From: Microbulbifer elongatus
Lineage (GTDB): Bacteria > Pseudomonadota > Gammaproteobacteria > Pseudomonadales > Cellvibrionaceae
Direction of reading: 5' to 3'
Length of the DNA: 64,000 bases
Assembly: GCF_020524885.1 (NCBI RefSeq)
Contig: NZ_JAIVKJ010000001.1
Location: forward strand, 868,001-932,000
Shown here: piece by piece, positions 47,725-55,778 of the stretch
Numbering within the stretch: the first letter of the stretch is position 1
Layout: each line of letters starts with the position of its first letter
Made by a program: the position numbers and the translations under genes
The notes under the pieces: model-generated
What the model was told of the DNA's origin: nothing
The model's input: the letters and a program-made list of their open reading frames with translations, nothing else
Database searches by the model: none

Positions 47725-49155
47725 TTATGTGGGAAGTTGCACGGATTTCAGTTCAATAAACTCGTCCAGGCCGGCGGCGCCAAATTCGCGGCCGTTGCCG
47801 GAACGCTTCACACCGCCGAACGGCGCGTCGTAATTGAATTCACCGCCGTTGACGAAACAGAGGCCGGCTTCGATACGGCGCACAACGGGCATGGCCGCTT
47901 CCGCGTCCTTGGCCCAGACGCCGCTGGAGAGGCCGTACTCGGTGTCGTTGGCGATGGCGATGGCTTCGTCCATGTCCTTGTAGGGGATCATGCAGGTCAC
48001 CGGGCCGAAGATCTCTTCGCGGGCGATGGCCATGTCGTTGGTAACGTCGGCAAACACGGTCGGCTTGACATAGAAGCCTTTGGCAAAGCCTTCTGGGATC
48101 TCGCTGCCGCCGGCAACCAGACGCGCGCCTTCGGCTACGCCCTTGTCGATATAGCCGCGCACGATGTCGCGCTGGCGGGCGGAGGATAGAGGGCCCATAA
48201 AGTCGTTGCTGCCGGTGCCCATGGCCACTTCATCAGCAACTTTCCTGGCAATTTCGACCGCTTCCTCGTAGCGCTCGGCCGGAACCAGCATGCGGGTGAG
48301 CGCGGTACAGGTTTGTCCGCTGTTGATGAATACGTCTTCGCAGCCCCATCGCACGGCGGTTTCCAGATCGGCATCGGGGGTGATGATCAACGGCGATTTG
48401 CCACCCAGTTCCTGGCAGACTCGCTTGACCGTTGGAGCCGCTGACTTGGCAACTTCAATGCCGGCGCGGGTAGAGCCGGTGAAAGACACCATGTCGATAT
48501 CCACGTGGCTGGACAGCGCGGCACCTACAATGGGGCCGGCACCGGGCAGCAGGTTGAATACCCCAGCCGGGAGGCCGGCGGCGTCGATGATTTCCGCCAT
48601 CACGTAGTCCTGCAGCGGTGTGATCTCCGAGGGTTTCTGGATCATGGTGCAGCCGGCGGCGAGGGCCGGGGCCACTTTGCCAACAAATTGGTGCAGGGGG
48701 TAGTTCCACGGGGTGATAAAACCGCATACACCCACAGGTTCTTTCAGTACCACGGAGTGGCCAGCTTTTTCCGTTTCTTCCATTACTGCAGCGCGGTCAG
48801 CGTAGTAGCGCATGGCGTAGATGGGGCCATCCACATGTAACCACTCGGTGATATGGGGCGGGCAGCCCAGCGCCTGGGATACGGCATCAATCAGGTCCTG
48901 CTTGCGAGATTCCATGCCATCGGCGATGGCGTGCATCAGCGCCTGGCGCTTGGCGGCGCGGGTGTGCCGCCAGTCTTTGAATGCTGCTTTCGCCGCGGCA
49001 ACCGCATCGTCCACATCTTCCATGGTCCCCTGTATCACTTCGCACAGGGTTTCTTCGGTGGCGGGGTTGATCACCGGGTGCAGGCTGCCACCCTTGGAGT
49101 CGCGCCATTCGCCATTGATATAGAGCTGCTTGGTCTTCAGTTGCGTTAAATCCAT
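47725..49155 (-). CDS. NAD(P)-dependent aldehyde dehydrogenase
   Basis: This aldehyde dehydrogenase is 476 aa from ATG 49155 (CCGGAA about 9 nt upstream; ATG 49164 is also possible). Catalytic Glu is in CQELGGKSPLI and Cys in FINSGQTCTALTR; the NAD loop is FTGSTRAGIEVAKSA. It lies 138 nt downstream of the AruI-like decarboxylase, so it may oxidise the aldehyde that enzyme makes (4-guanidinobutanal to 4-guanidinobutanoate). Family members are broad, so this substrate is inference. Confidence 0.9.
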   Translation of the reverse strand: MDLTQLKTKQLYINGEWRDSKGGSLHPVINPATEETLCEVIQGTMEDVDDAVAAAKAAFKDWRHTRAAKRQALMHAIADGMESRKQDLIDAVSQALGCPPHITEWLHVDGPIYAMRYYADRAAVMEETEKAGHSVVLKEPVGVCGFITPWNYPLHQFVGKVAPALAAGCTMIQKPSEITPLQDYVMAEIIDAAGLPAGVFNLLPGAGPIVGAALSSHVDIDMVSFTGSTRAGIEVAKSAAPTVKRVCQELGGKSPLIITPDADLETAVRWGCEDVFINSGQTCTALTRMLVPAERYEEAVEIARKVADEVAMGTGSNDFMGPLSSARQRDIVRGYIDKGVAEGARLVAGGSEIPEGFAKGFYVKPTVFADVTNDMAIAREEIFGPVTCMIPYKDMDEAIAIANDTEYGLSSGVWAKDAEAAMPVVRRIEAGLCFVNGGEFNYDAPFGGVKRSGNGREFGAAGLDEFIELKSVQLPT

Positions 49156-49293
49156 TGCGTCCATTTCCGGTAGTAATTCAGTAGTAATGCGTGGCTGGGC
49201 CGACATCGCTACATAAAGTGCGATTGATAGTGCTTCACTGGGGTATCGGCCGACAAAATAGCTTCTATTCCTGCCCCTCACGGAGCGGTAGTT

Positions 49294-50919
49294 TTACGGA
49301 GCAGTAATTTCGATCAGCGTCGGACCTTTACGTGCGAACGCCTCCGTAACGGCGGCATCGAGCTGCTCCGGCTTTTCGATACGGCAGCCTTCCGCGCCAA
49401 ATGCACGGGCGAGGGCGACAAAGTCCGGTGCATGCAGATTCACACCCTCCTGTTCTACTGCGGCCGCATCCATAAAATCGCGAATCTCACCATAGCCACA
49501 GTTGTTCCAGACCAGGATAGGCAGAGCCAGTTTCTGTTCTACCGCCGCGGCCAGCTCACCGAGGGTGAACATGATGCCGCCGTCGCCGATCAAGCCGATT
49601 ACCGGACGCGGGCTGGCCAGTGCCGCACCAATGGCGGCGGGCAGGGCAAAGCCGAGGGTGCCGTAGCCGGTGGTGCAGGTGATATGGCTGCGGGCCTGAT
49701 GCAGCGGCAGGGCATGGTTGGTGTTGTAGGCCAGTTGGGTCGAGTCGGTAACCAGTATGCCGTCTGAGGGCAGGGCATCGCGCAGGGCCTGCACCCAGGG
49801 GAAGCGGTCTTCGGAACCGGGCCACCATTCACTGCGACAGGCATTGAGCAAGGACTCCACTTCTGCGGCGCTGTCCTGGCGACGGGCCTCGCCGGCATCG
49901 GGCACATTTGCAGCGAGAGCGGTCAGGGTCGCTTCCGCGTCAGCGCAGATGCCGAGGTCCGGTTGTGCGTTGCAAACGAGCTGTGCCGGATCGATATCCA
50001 CGCGAATCAGTTTGCCCTTGAACTGATAGTTGTCGCGCACCAGATTGCGATCGGTTTCCGCCAGTTCGGTGGCGACGGCCAGCACGACATCGGCAGATTC
50101 CACGCGCTCGCGCACGCAGTCAAAACTCAGGTTGGCGCCCCCGCAAAGCGGGTGGTTTTCGTCCACAATACCTTTGGCGGCGAGGGATTCGAAAACCGGT
50201 GCCGCGAGTTTTTCCGCCAGTTCGGTCGCAGCGGTCTCACATTGCTGGGCGCCACCGCCGAGCAGAATCACCGGGTTGCTGGCTTCGCCCAGCCACTTTG
50301 ACGCTGTTGCAATGGCATCGGTGCCTGCGCCCGGCAAGCTCGGGGCGGGGGCTGCGCGATAGTCACTCAATTTCCCGGGCATTTCAGCGGGGAACAGGTC
50401 GATGGGAATTTCAATATGTACCGGCCCGGGGCGGCCGCCACCCATCACCTGGAACGCGCGGGCCAGAGTTTCGGGCAGCTGTTCGGCGCTGGTCAGGGCG
50501 TGCTGCCAGCTACAGAAGCCGCGGCTCACGTCCTGCTGGCGGGGCAGCTCGTGCAGTCGCCCGCGTGCCATCCCCAGGTCTTCGCGTCGGTTTACCGCGC
50601 TGATCACCAGCATGGGAATCGAGTCGGAGTACGCCTGGGCCATGGCGGTCGCCGCGTTAGTGACGCCTGGTCCTGTGATCAGGAAGCAAACACCCGGTTT
50701 GCCGCTGGCGCGGGCGTAGCCATCGGCCATAAACGCGGCGCCCTGTTCGTGGCGTGGCGTGACATGAGTCAAGCCACTGCCAGGCAGGCCCCGGTAGAGT
50801 TCGATGGTGTGGACGCCCGGGATGCCAAAAACGGTATCCACGTCGTACTGGCGCAGCAGGTGCATCAGCACCTGGGCGCAGGAAGGGTTCTGATTTTCGT
50901 GTTTGTCTGCCGTCTGCAT
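49294..50919 (-). CDS. thiamine-diphosphate decarboxylase, AruI-like
   Basis: This 541-aa ThDP enzyme of the acetolactate synthase/benzoylformate decarboxylase fold has the activating Glu in TPRHEQGAAFMADGYAR, and the ThDP/Mg motif GDGGIMFTLGELAAAVEQ to WNNCGYGEI. Overall it resembles AruI, 5-guanidino-2-oxopentanoate (2-ketoarginine) decarboxylase of the arginine transaminase pathway. No regulatory subunit gene follows, which argues against acetolactate synthase. The partner transaminase AruH is not in the window. Confidence 0.8.
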   Translation of the reverse strand: MQTADKHENQNPSCAQVLMHLLRQYDVDTVFGIPGVHTIELYRGLPGSGLTHVTPRHEQGAAFMADGYARASGKPGVCFLITGPGVTNAATAMAQAYSDSIPMLVISAVNRREDLGMARGRLHELPRQQDVSRGFCSWQHALTSAEQLPETLARAFQVMGGGRPGPVHIEIPIDLFPAEMPGKLSDYRAAPAPSLPGAGTDAIATASKWLGEASNPVILLGGGAQQCETAATELAEKLAAPVFESLAAKGIVDENHPLCGGANLSFDCVRERVESADVVLAVATELAETDRNLVRDNYQFKGKLIRVDIDPAQLVCNAQPDLGICADAEATLTALAANVPDAGEARRQDSAAEVESLLNACRSEWWPGSEDRFPWVQALRDALPSDGILVTDSTQLAYNTNHALPLHQARSHITCTTGYGTLGFALPAAIGAALASPRPVIGLIGDGGIMFTLGELAAAVEQKLALPILVWNNCGYGEIRDFMDAAAVEQEGVNLHAPDFVALARAFGAEGCRIEKPEQLDAAVTEAFARKGPTLIEITAP

Positions 50920-51086
50920 TGGCGGTACCCGGCTCCCTCGATGTGGGTTGTATTATCTGATTTGTGCCGGAGCCTAGCCGGGGTGAAACCAGCCTGCAAG
51001 CGTCCGCAGAGTCTGCGTTTCCGGTGGGAAATACGCTGGATAATTGAGTGTAGTCACAGGCTGTGACGGGGAAAATTGCGCAAGTT

Positions 51087-51131
51087 GGGATTTGGCATAC
51101 TGGGAATTGGCATACCGGGGTTTGATATTAG
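51087..51131. repeat. three 15-bp tandem repeats
   Basis: GGGATTTGGCATACT, GGGAATTGGCATACC and GGGGTTTGATATTAG lie head to tail. Units 1 and 2 match at 13 of 15 positions; unit 3 is degenerate. They are in the divergent region between the AruI-like gene and pdxH. Confidence 0.6.
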
Positions 51132-51185
51132 GGCGTAAACTTGCCGACAGAATATTCGTGAATGAGCAGTAAGGACATGACAGCG

Positions 51186-51824
51186 ATGGAAATTGATCAG
51201 TGGCGACGTGAATATCTACAGGGCGGACTGGAGCGAAGCGACCTTGCCGAAAATCCGATAAGCCAGTTCGAGTTGTGGCTTGAGGAAGTGGTGAAAGCGG
51301 ATATTTCCGATCCAAGTGCGATGTGTCTGAGTACTGCGGATGCTGGCGGGCAACCGTCACAGCGCATTGTGCTGTTAAAAGGCTTTGATGCGCGCGGTTT
51401 TGTTTTTTACACCAATCTGAAAAGCCAGAAGGCCTGGGATATTACCGCCAACCCCAAGGTTTCATTGCTGTTTCCCTGGCATTTTCTCGAGCGTCAGGTA
51501 ATTGTTCGCGGCGTGGCGGCGCCGGTGACTGATACTGAGGCCGATGCGTATTTCGGCAGCCGTCCGCGCGACAGCCAGATTGCCGCGTGGGCATCCCACC
51601 AGAGTGATGCCATTGTGTCGCGGCAGGTGCTGGAGGAGAACTTTGAGGCATTCCGGCAGAAATTTGATGGTCAGGACGTGCCGCGCCCGGACTTCTGGGG
51701 TGGTTATCGGGTGGAGCCGCACGCAGTGGAATTTTGGCAGGGGCGCGCATCGCGCCTGCACGACCGTTTCTTGTATCGCTCGCTCGATGATGGGGAGTGG
51801 CAGGTGGAGCGCCTGAGTCCCTAA
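51186..51824 (+). CDS. pdxH: pyridoxamine/pyridoxine 5'-phosphate oxidase
   Basis: PdxH oxidises PNP or PMP to pyridoxal 5'-phosphate with FMN. MEIDQWRREYLQGGLERSDL matches the family N-terminus. FMN/PLP site residues are in QRIVLLKGFDARGFVFYTN and ASHQSDAI, and the C-terminal RLHDRFLYRS is the family signature. I choose ATG 51186 because AAGGA lies 10 nt upstream (212 aa). ATGs at 51177 and 51162 are in frame but too close to, or ahead of, that site. Confidence 0.95.
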   Translation: MEIDQWRREYLQGGLERSDLAENPISQFELWLEEVVKADISDPSAMCLSTADAGGQPSQRIVLLKGFDARGFVFYTNLKSQKAWDITANPKVSLLFPWHFLERQVIVRGVAAPVTDTEADAYFGSRPRDSQIAAWASHQSDAIVSRQVLEENFEAFRQKFDGQDVPRPDFWGGYRVEPHAVEFWQGRASRLHDRFLYRSLDDGEWQVERLSP

Positions 51825-52411
51825 TCTTTTCTGCTAGCCGCTAAAAAGCGGTGCCCCAAATGGGTGCCGCTGGTCTATCCCCCTTCACCGATACTGCTAT
51901 CTACTGGCGCGCGAACATTACCGATGAGGTTATGGCGCACCGATATATCCCGGCACACACTCGCTACTGTCACCAGGTCAGTATCAGACGTGGTATTTGG
52001 GTATAGGTAAGACGGATAGCTGATATTCGTCTTCCTGATTTGGTACGGTCGTTCTAGTGTTACCTATGGGATCAAATTCACTGACACTGCTACCCGGGTG
52101 GCGAATTGGAGAAATTTTGGAACGAATTCTGGTCGCTGTATAAGGGTGACGGTGGAGTCACTTTTTTCCGGTTATTCCCGCAGTAGTGTTTTAGGTAAAT
52201 GGGGATAAATAGAATGAATTTCTCGACAAAATAAGCTTTTGTAACGGAAAAACCTCTTGTAGCATTTCCACTGCTGGCATCAGGATTGGCGTCAGCAGAA
52301 AACAGCGCGGTAGCTGATCGGGTCGCCAGTGGTGGCGGCAAGTGGTACCGGTCGCGTTAGTTCTGTTGCTGGAAAATACATAAAAATAACTCAATGCAAT
52401 GGAGAGAAAAC
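51825..52411. other. 587-bp gap upstream of the TonB receptor
   Basis: No intact gene supported. It contains a possible relic of a small secreted-protein gene (52214-52360) and, just before the receptor, its ribosome site. Minus-strand frames at 52090-52394 lack starts and ribosome sites. The long leader suggests regulated expression of the receptor, but I find no clear Fur box or other operator. Confidence 0.5.
52214..52360 (+). pseudogene. possible relic of a small secreted protein
   Basis: GGGGA precedes ATG 52214, which opens MNFSTK and then meets TAA at 52232-52234. The same frame continues to TAG at 52358 as a signal-peptide-like stretch (LVAFPLLASGLASA, then ENSAVADRV). One stop thus separates a start with ribosome site from a plausible secretion signal. 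It may equally be chance; no homologue is recognised. Confidence 0.3.
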
Positions 52412-54697
52412 ATGGGAAGCAAACCTGACGCTTTCAATGCACCATCACTCACCCTGAAAACTGCCAGCGGCAGAAACAGGAAACTGGCTCTGGCTTCGGC
52501 CTGCTCGTTCGCGGCAATGTCGCTGGCCTGTGGCGTAGGCAGCGCCCACGCGGCGGAGAACTCCATTAACACCCTGCTGGAAGAGGTAGAGGTTGTTGCG
52601 CGGAAACGCGGTGACGCTGAACGTCTGCAGGATGTGCCGGTTGCGGCCACAGCGTATTCCGGTGACCAGCTGGAAGCGCTACAGACACGCGACCTGGAAA
52701 GTCTCGCGTTCAAAATGCCAAATGTGCAGATGGATGATGCGGGCACCATCAAAAGTACCGCCAACTTTACCGTGCGTGGTCTAGGTGTGAACAGCTCGAT
52801 TCCCTCCATTGACCCCACGGTGGGTGTCTTTGTCGACGGCATGTATATGGGTATCAATGCCGGTGTCATTCTGGACCTGTTCGATCTGGAGGGCATCGAA
52901 GTACTGCGGGGGCCCCAGGGCTTGCTGTTCGGTCGCAACGTGACCGGTGGTGCGGTGGTGGTGAAAACCGCGAAACCGACGGAAGAATTTATGAGTAAAG
53001 TGCGGTTTTCCACCACCGCACAGGAAGAAACCAACCTGGCAGCTACTGTTTCCGGCCAGATTAGCGAATCCGTCAACGGCCGTATGACTGCCTATTACAG
53101 CGATGACAAGGGCTGGTTTGAAAACAAGGCTAACGGCAATGATAACCTGGGGGCGTCCACTACCTGGTTTGTACGCCCGAGCTTTACTGTGGATATCGGG
53201 GAATCTGCTGATCTGATTGTGCGCCTGGAATCTGGCCACGTGGATGCGGATGGCCCCATCGGACAAAACCGCGGGGATTTTTCTCAGGCAATCGCCTCTT
53301 CCGTGGGGGTTACCGACTGGAATAATAGTGAAGGTTCCTTTGAGGTCGCGATTGATAACGAAGGTTGGGCAGAGACCGACTGGAGCCAGGCAATCGCAGA
53401 ATACAATCAGGATGTCGCGTTCGGTAACGGTACTATCACCAATATTCTCGCCTGGCGGGATTACGAAACCGCAGGGGAGGGGGATATCGACTCCTTGCCG
53501 GTGCACCTGTTCCACTCCTACAGCCTGATTGATCAGGATCAGTTGAGCAATGAGCTGCGTTACTCCGGTCGCTTTGGCAATACTTCTGTGACGAGCGGCG
53601 TTTACTGGTTCTCTCAGGATCTGGAATATATCGAAGAGCGCAATCTGCTGGGCGGAGCGCTGGTTATGGCTGGTGGCGGCGTGCAGGATCATACTGCAAA
53701 GGGCGTCTTCACCCAGGCAGATATCGACCTCAATGAATCCTGGGTACTTACCCTGGGTGGTCGCTATTCCAGCGAAGAGAAGTCGGTGGATATTGCCTCG
53801 ATTATTCCAGGGCTTAATGATTGTGATCGACAGGGCTGTGCTACCTATGACTTCAGTGATCGCGAGGAGTGGAGCGCGTTTACCCCGAAAGTGGGCATGC
53901 AGTGGGTGATGAGTGACACCGCACAGGCTTATGCCGTGTGGACCAAAGGGTTCCGCAGTGGCGGTTACAATATGCGTAATACCGCCTTCGGCGAATCACC
54001 GGGGCCAACCGATCAGGAAGAGCAGAACAGCTTTGAGATCGGTGCCAAAAGCCAGTGGCTTGATGGCCGCGTGAAAACCAACATGGCGGTATTCCACAAC
54101 ACCATCGACGATATGCAGCGGGAAGTGAACCTGCCCAGTGAAACGGCGGGTGTTGCTCAGTTGATCCGGAACACTGCCAACGCGACCATTCGTGGTGCTG
54201 AGTTCGAGCTGATGGCGGCTGCTACCGACAATCTGCTGCTTACCATGAACTTGGGTTATGTGGATGGTGAGTATGATGACATCTGGTTGGATCTCACCGG
54301 CGATGGCGTAGTGGACGGTGCTGATTACGCACTGGATATCCCTCGGCTTGCCCCCTGGACCTACGGTGTGGGCATGGTGCACGACCTGCAGTTGGGCAGC
54401 TGGGGCGCTCTGACTTCGCGTATCAACTACAACCACCGTGATGCGTCTGCCTACACGGACAACAACCTTGGTATGTTGAGCGAAGTGGAAATGGTGGACT
54501 TCAGTATTGGCTTCGCCCCGGATTCCGGCAATTACCGTCTTGCGCTGTTTGGCAAGAACATGCTGGATGAAGTCAGCGAAGGTAACGATACCCAGTTGCC
54601 GGGTATGCTTGGCCCCGTCACTCTGGGACCCAACTCAACCTTTACACCGATCAACCGTGGCCGCATCGTGGGTGTAGAGCTTAACTACGAAATCTGA
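52412..54697 (+). CDS. TonB-dependent outer-membrane receptor
   Basis: This is a receptor of 761 aa from ATG 52412 (GGAGAG 5 nt upstream). A long signal peptide ends GSAHA. A TonB-box-like EEVEVVARKR is followed by the plug domain (RLQDVPVAATAYSGDQL, FTVRGLGVNSSIPSIDPTVGVFVDGMY, IEVLRGPQGLLFGRN) and a C-terminal 22-strand barrel. The type is that of large receptors in marine and Caulobacter-like bacteria that import carbohydrates, sterol-like or other organic ligands. No ligand-specific neighbour exists, so the substrate is open. Terminator at 54728. Confidence 0.92.
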   Translation: MGSKPDAFNAPSLTLKTASGRNRKLALASACSFAAMSLACGVGSAHAAENSINTLLEEVEVVARKRGDAERLQDVPVAATAYSGDQLEALQTRDLESLAFKMPNVQMDDAGTIKSTANFTVRGLGVNSSIPSIDPTVGVFVDGMYMGINAGVILDLFDLEGIEVLRGPQGLLFGRNVTGGAVVVKTAKPTEEFMSKVRFSTTAQEETNLAATVSGQISESVNGRMTAYYSDDKGWFENKANGNDNLGASTTWFVRPSFTVDIGESADLIVRLESGHVDADGPIGQNRGDFSQAIASSVGVTDWNNSEGSFEVAIDNEGWAETDWSQAIAEYNQDVAFGNGTITNILAWRDYETAGEGDIDSLPVHLFHSYSLIDQDQLSNELRYSGRFGNTSVTSGVYWFSQDLEYIEERNLLGGALVMAGGGVQDHTAKGVFTQADIDLNESWVLTLGGRYSSEEKSVDIASIIPGLNDCDRQGCATYDFSDREEWSAFTPKVGMQWVMSDTAQAYAVWTKGFRSGGYNMRNTAFGESPGPTDQEEQNSFEIGAKSQWLDGRVKTNMAVFHNTIDDMQREVNLPSETAGVAQLIRNTANATIRGAEFELMAAATDNLLLTMNLGYVDGEYDDIWLDLTGDGVVDGADYALDIPRLAPWTYGVGMVHDLQLGSWGALTSRINYNHRDASAYTDNNLGMLSEVEMVDFSIGFAPDSGNYRLALFGKNMLDEVSEGNDTQLPGMLGPVTLGPNSTFTPINRGRIVGVELNYEI

Positions 54698-54727
54698 TAA
54701 TCCTCACGTCTTCAAGCCTCATCAATT

Positions 54728-54753
54728 GCCCGGCCTTGTGCCGGGCTTTTTTT
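54728..54753 (+). terminator. rho-independent terminator of the TonB receptor gene
   Basis: Stem GCCCGGC (54728-54734) with GCCGGGC (54740-54746), loop CTTGT, then seven T. It lies 30 nt after the receptor stop. Confidence 0.92.
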
Positions 54754-54800
54754 ATTGCGGGAATCCGCTACAGTCACCGGACAGGAAAAGGAGCCAATCA

Positions 54801-55778
54801 ATGCGATATATCGATTTGCCAGAATATGGCGGTGCGGAAAAGCTTGTTGTTGCCGAAGGTGAAGTGCCGAGCCCGGGAGCGGGCGAGGTATTGATCCGGG
54901 TGGCCGCCGCCGGCGTCAATAGACCCGATATCGTGCAGCGAGCAGGATTTTACCCGCCTCCCCCTGGGGCTTCACCGATCCTGGGCTTGGAAGTGGCGGG
55001 CGAGGTGGTTTCAGTGGGGGACGGCGTAGAGCGCTGTGCAGTAGGGGACAGGGTCTGTGCGCTGACCAATGGCGGCGGATATGCGGAGTACGTTGCTGCT
55101 CCCGAGGGACAGTGCCTGCCGGTGCCTGAAGGTCTCACAATGGTGGAGGCGGCAGCATTACCGGAAACGTTTTTTACCGTTTGGAGTAACCTCGTTCGTC
55201 GCGCACACCTGAAGAATGGAGAAGTTCTACTGGTACATGGCGGCTCCTCAGGTATTGGCACTGCGGCGATCCAGATCGCTAGATCCCTGGGGGCTCGCGT
55301 ATTCGCGACGGCTGGCTCCGATGAAAAATGTCGTGCTTGCGAACAATTGGGCGCTGAGCGGGCGGTCAACTACCGCAGTGAAGATTTTGTCGATGTTATT
55401 CGAGAGGCCACCGATGGACACGGTGCCGATGTGATACTCGATATGGTGGGCGGTGACTATGTTGGCCGCAATATCGAGCTCGCTGCCCGCGATGGGCGTA
55501 TCGTCAATATTGCTTTTCTTGCCGGTGCGAAGGTTCAGGTCAACATGCTGCCAGTGATGCTAAAGCGCCTGGTCCTGACCGGCTCTACCCTGCGGCCGGA
55601 ACCAGCGGTGGTGAAAGCGGCCATAGCCAGTGACCTGGAAAAGCAGGTTTGGCCCTTGCTCGCGGAAGGCAAGGTTCGCCCTCTGATCGCTGCCACTTTT
55701 GCGCTGGAAGACGTGGCGGACGCACACCGGCTGATGGAGTCGAGTAGCCATATTGGCAAAATTGTCTTGACGCTCTGA
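54801..55778 (+). CDS. NAD(P)H-quinone oxidoreductase, zinc-independent MDR (PIG3-like)
   Basis: This 325-aa medium-chain reductase has a start ATG 54801 preceded by AAAAGGAG. N-terminal GroES-like domain (RVAAAGVNRPDIVQR, GLEVAGEV) and Rossmann domain (LVHGGSSGIGTAAIQIARSLGARV) match the quinone oxidoreductase TP53I3/PIG3 type. It lacks the zinc ligands of alcohol dehydrogenases. Its 3' end overlaps by 194 nt the C-terminal extension of the convergent lytic transglycosylase gene. Confidence 0.92.
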   Translation: MRYIDLPEYGGAEKLVVAEGEVPSPGAGEVLIRVAAAGVNRPDIVQRAGFYPPPPGASPILGLEVAGEVVSVGDGVERCAVGDRVCALTNGGGYAEYVAAPEGQCLPVPEGLTMVEAAALPETFFTVWSNLVRRAHLKNGEVLLVHGGSSGIGTAAIQIARSLGARVFATAGSDEKCRACEQLGAERAVNYRSEDFVDVIREATDGHGADVILDMVGGDYVGRNIELAARDGRIVNIAFLAGAKVQVNMLPVMLKRLVLTGSTLRPEPAVVKAAIASDLEKQVWPLLAEGKVRPLIAATFALEDVADAHRLMESSSHIGKIVLTL

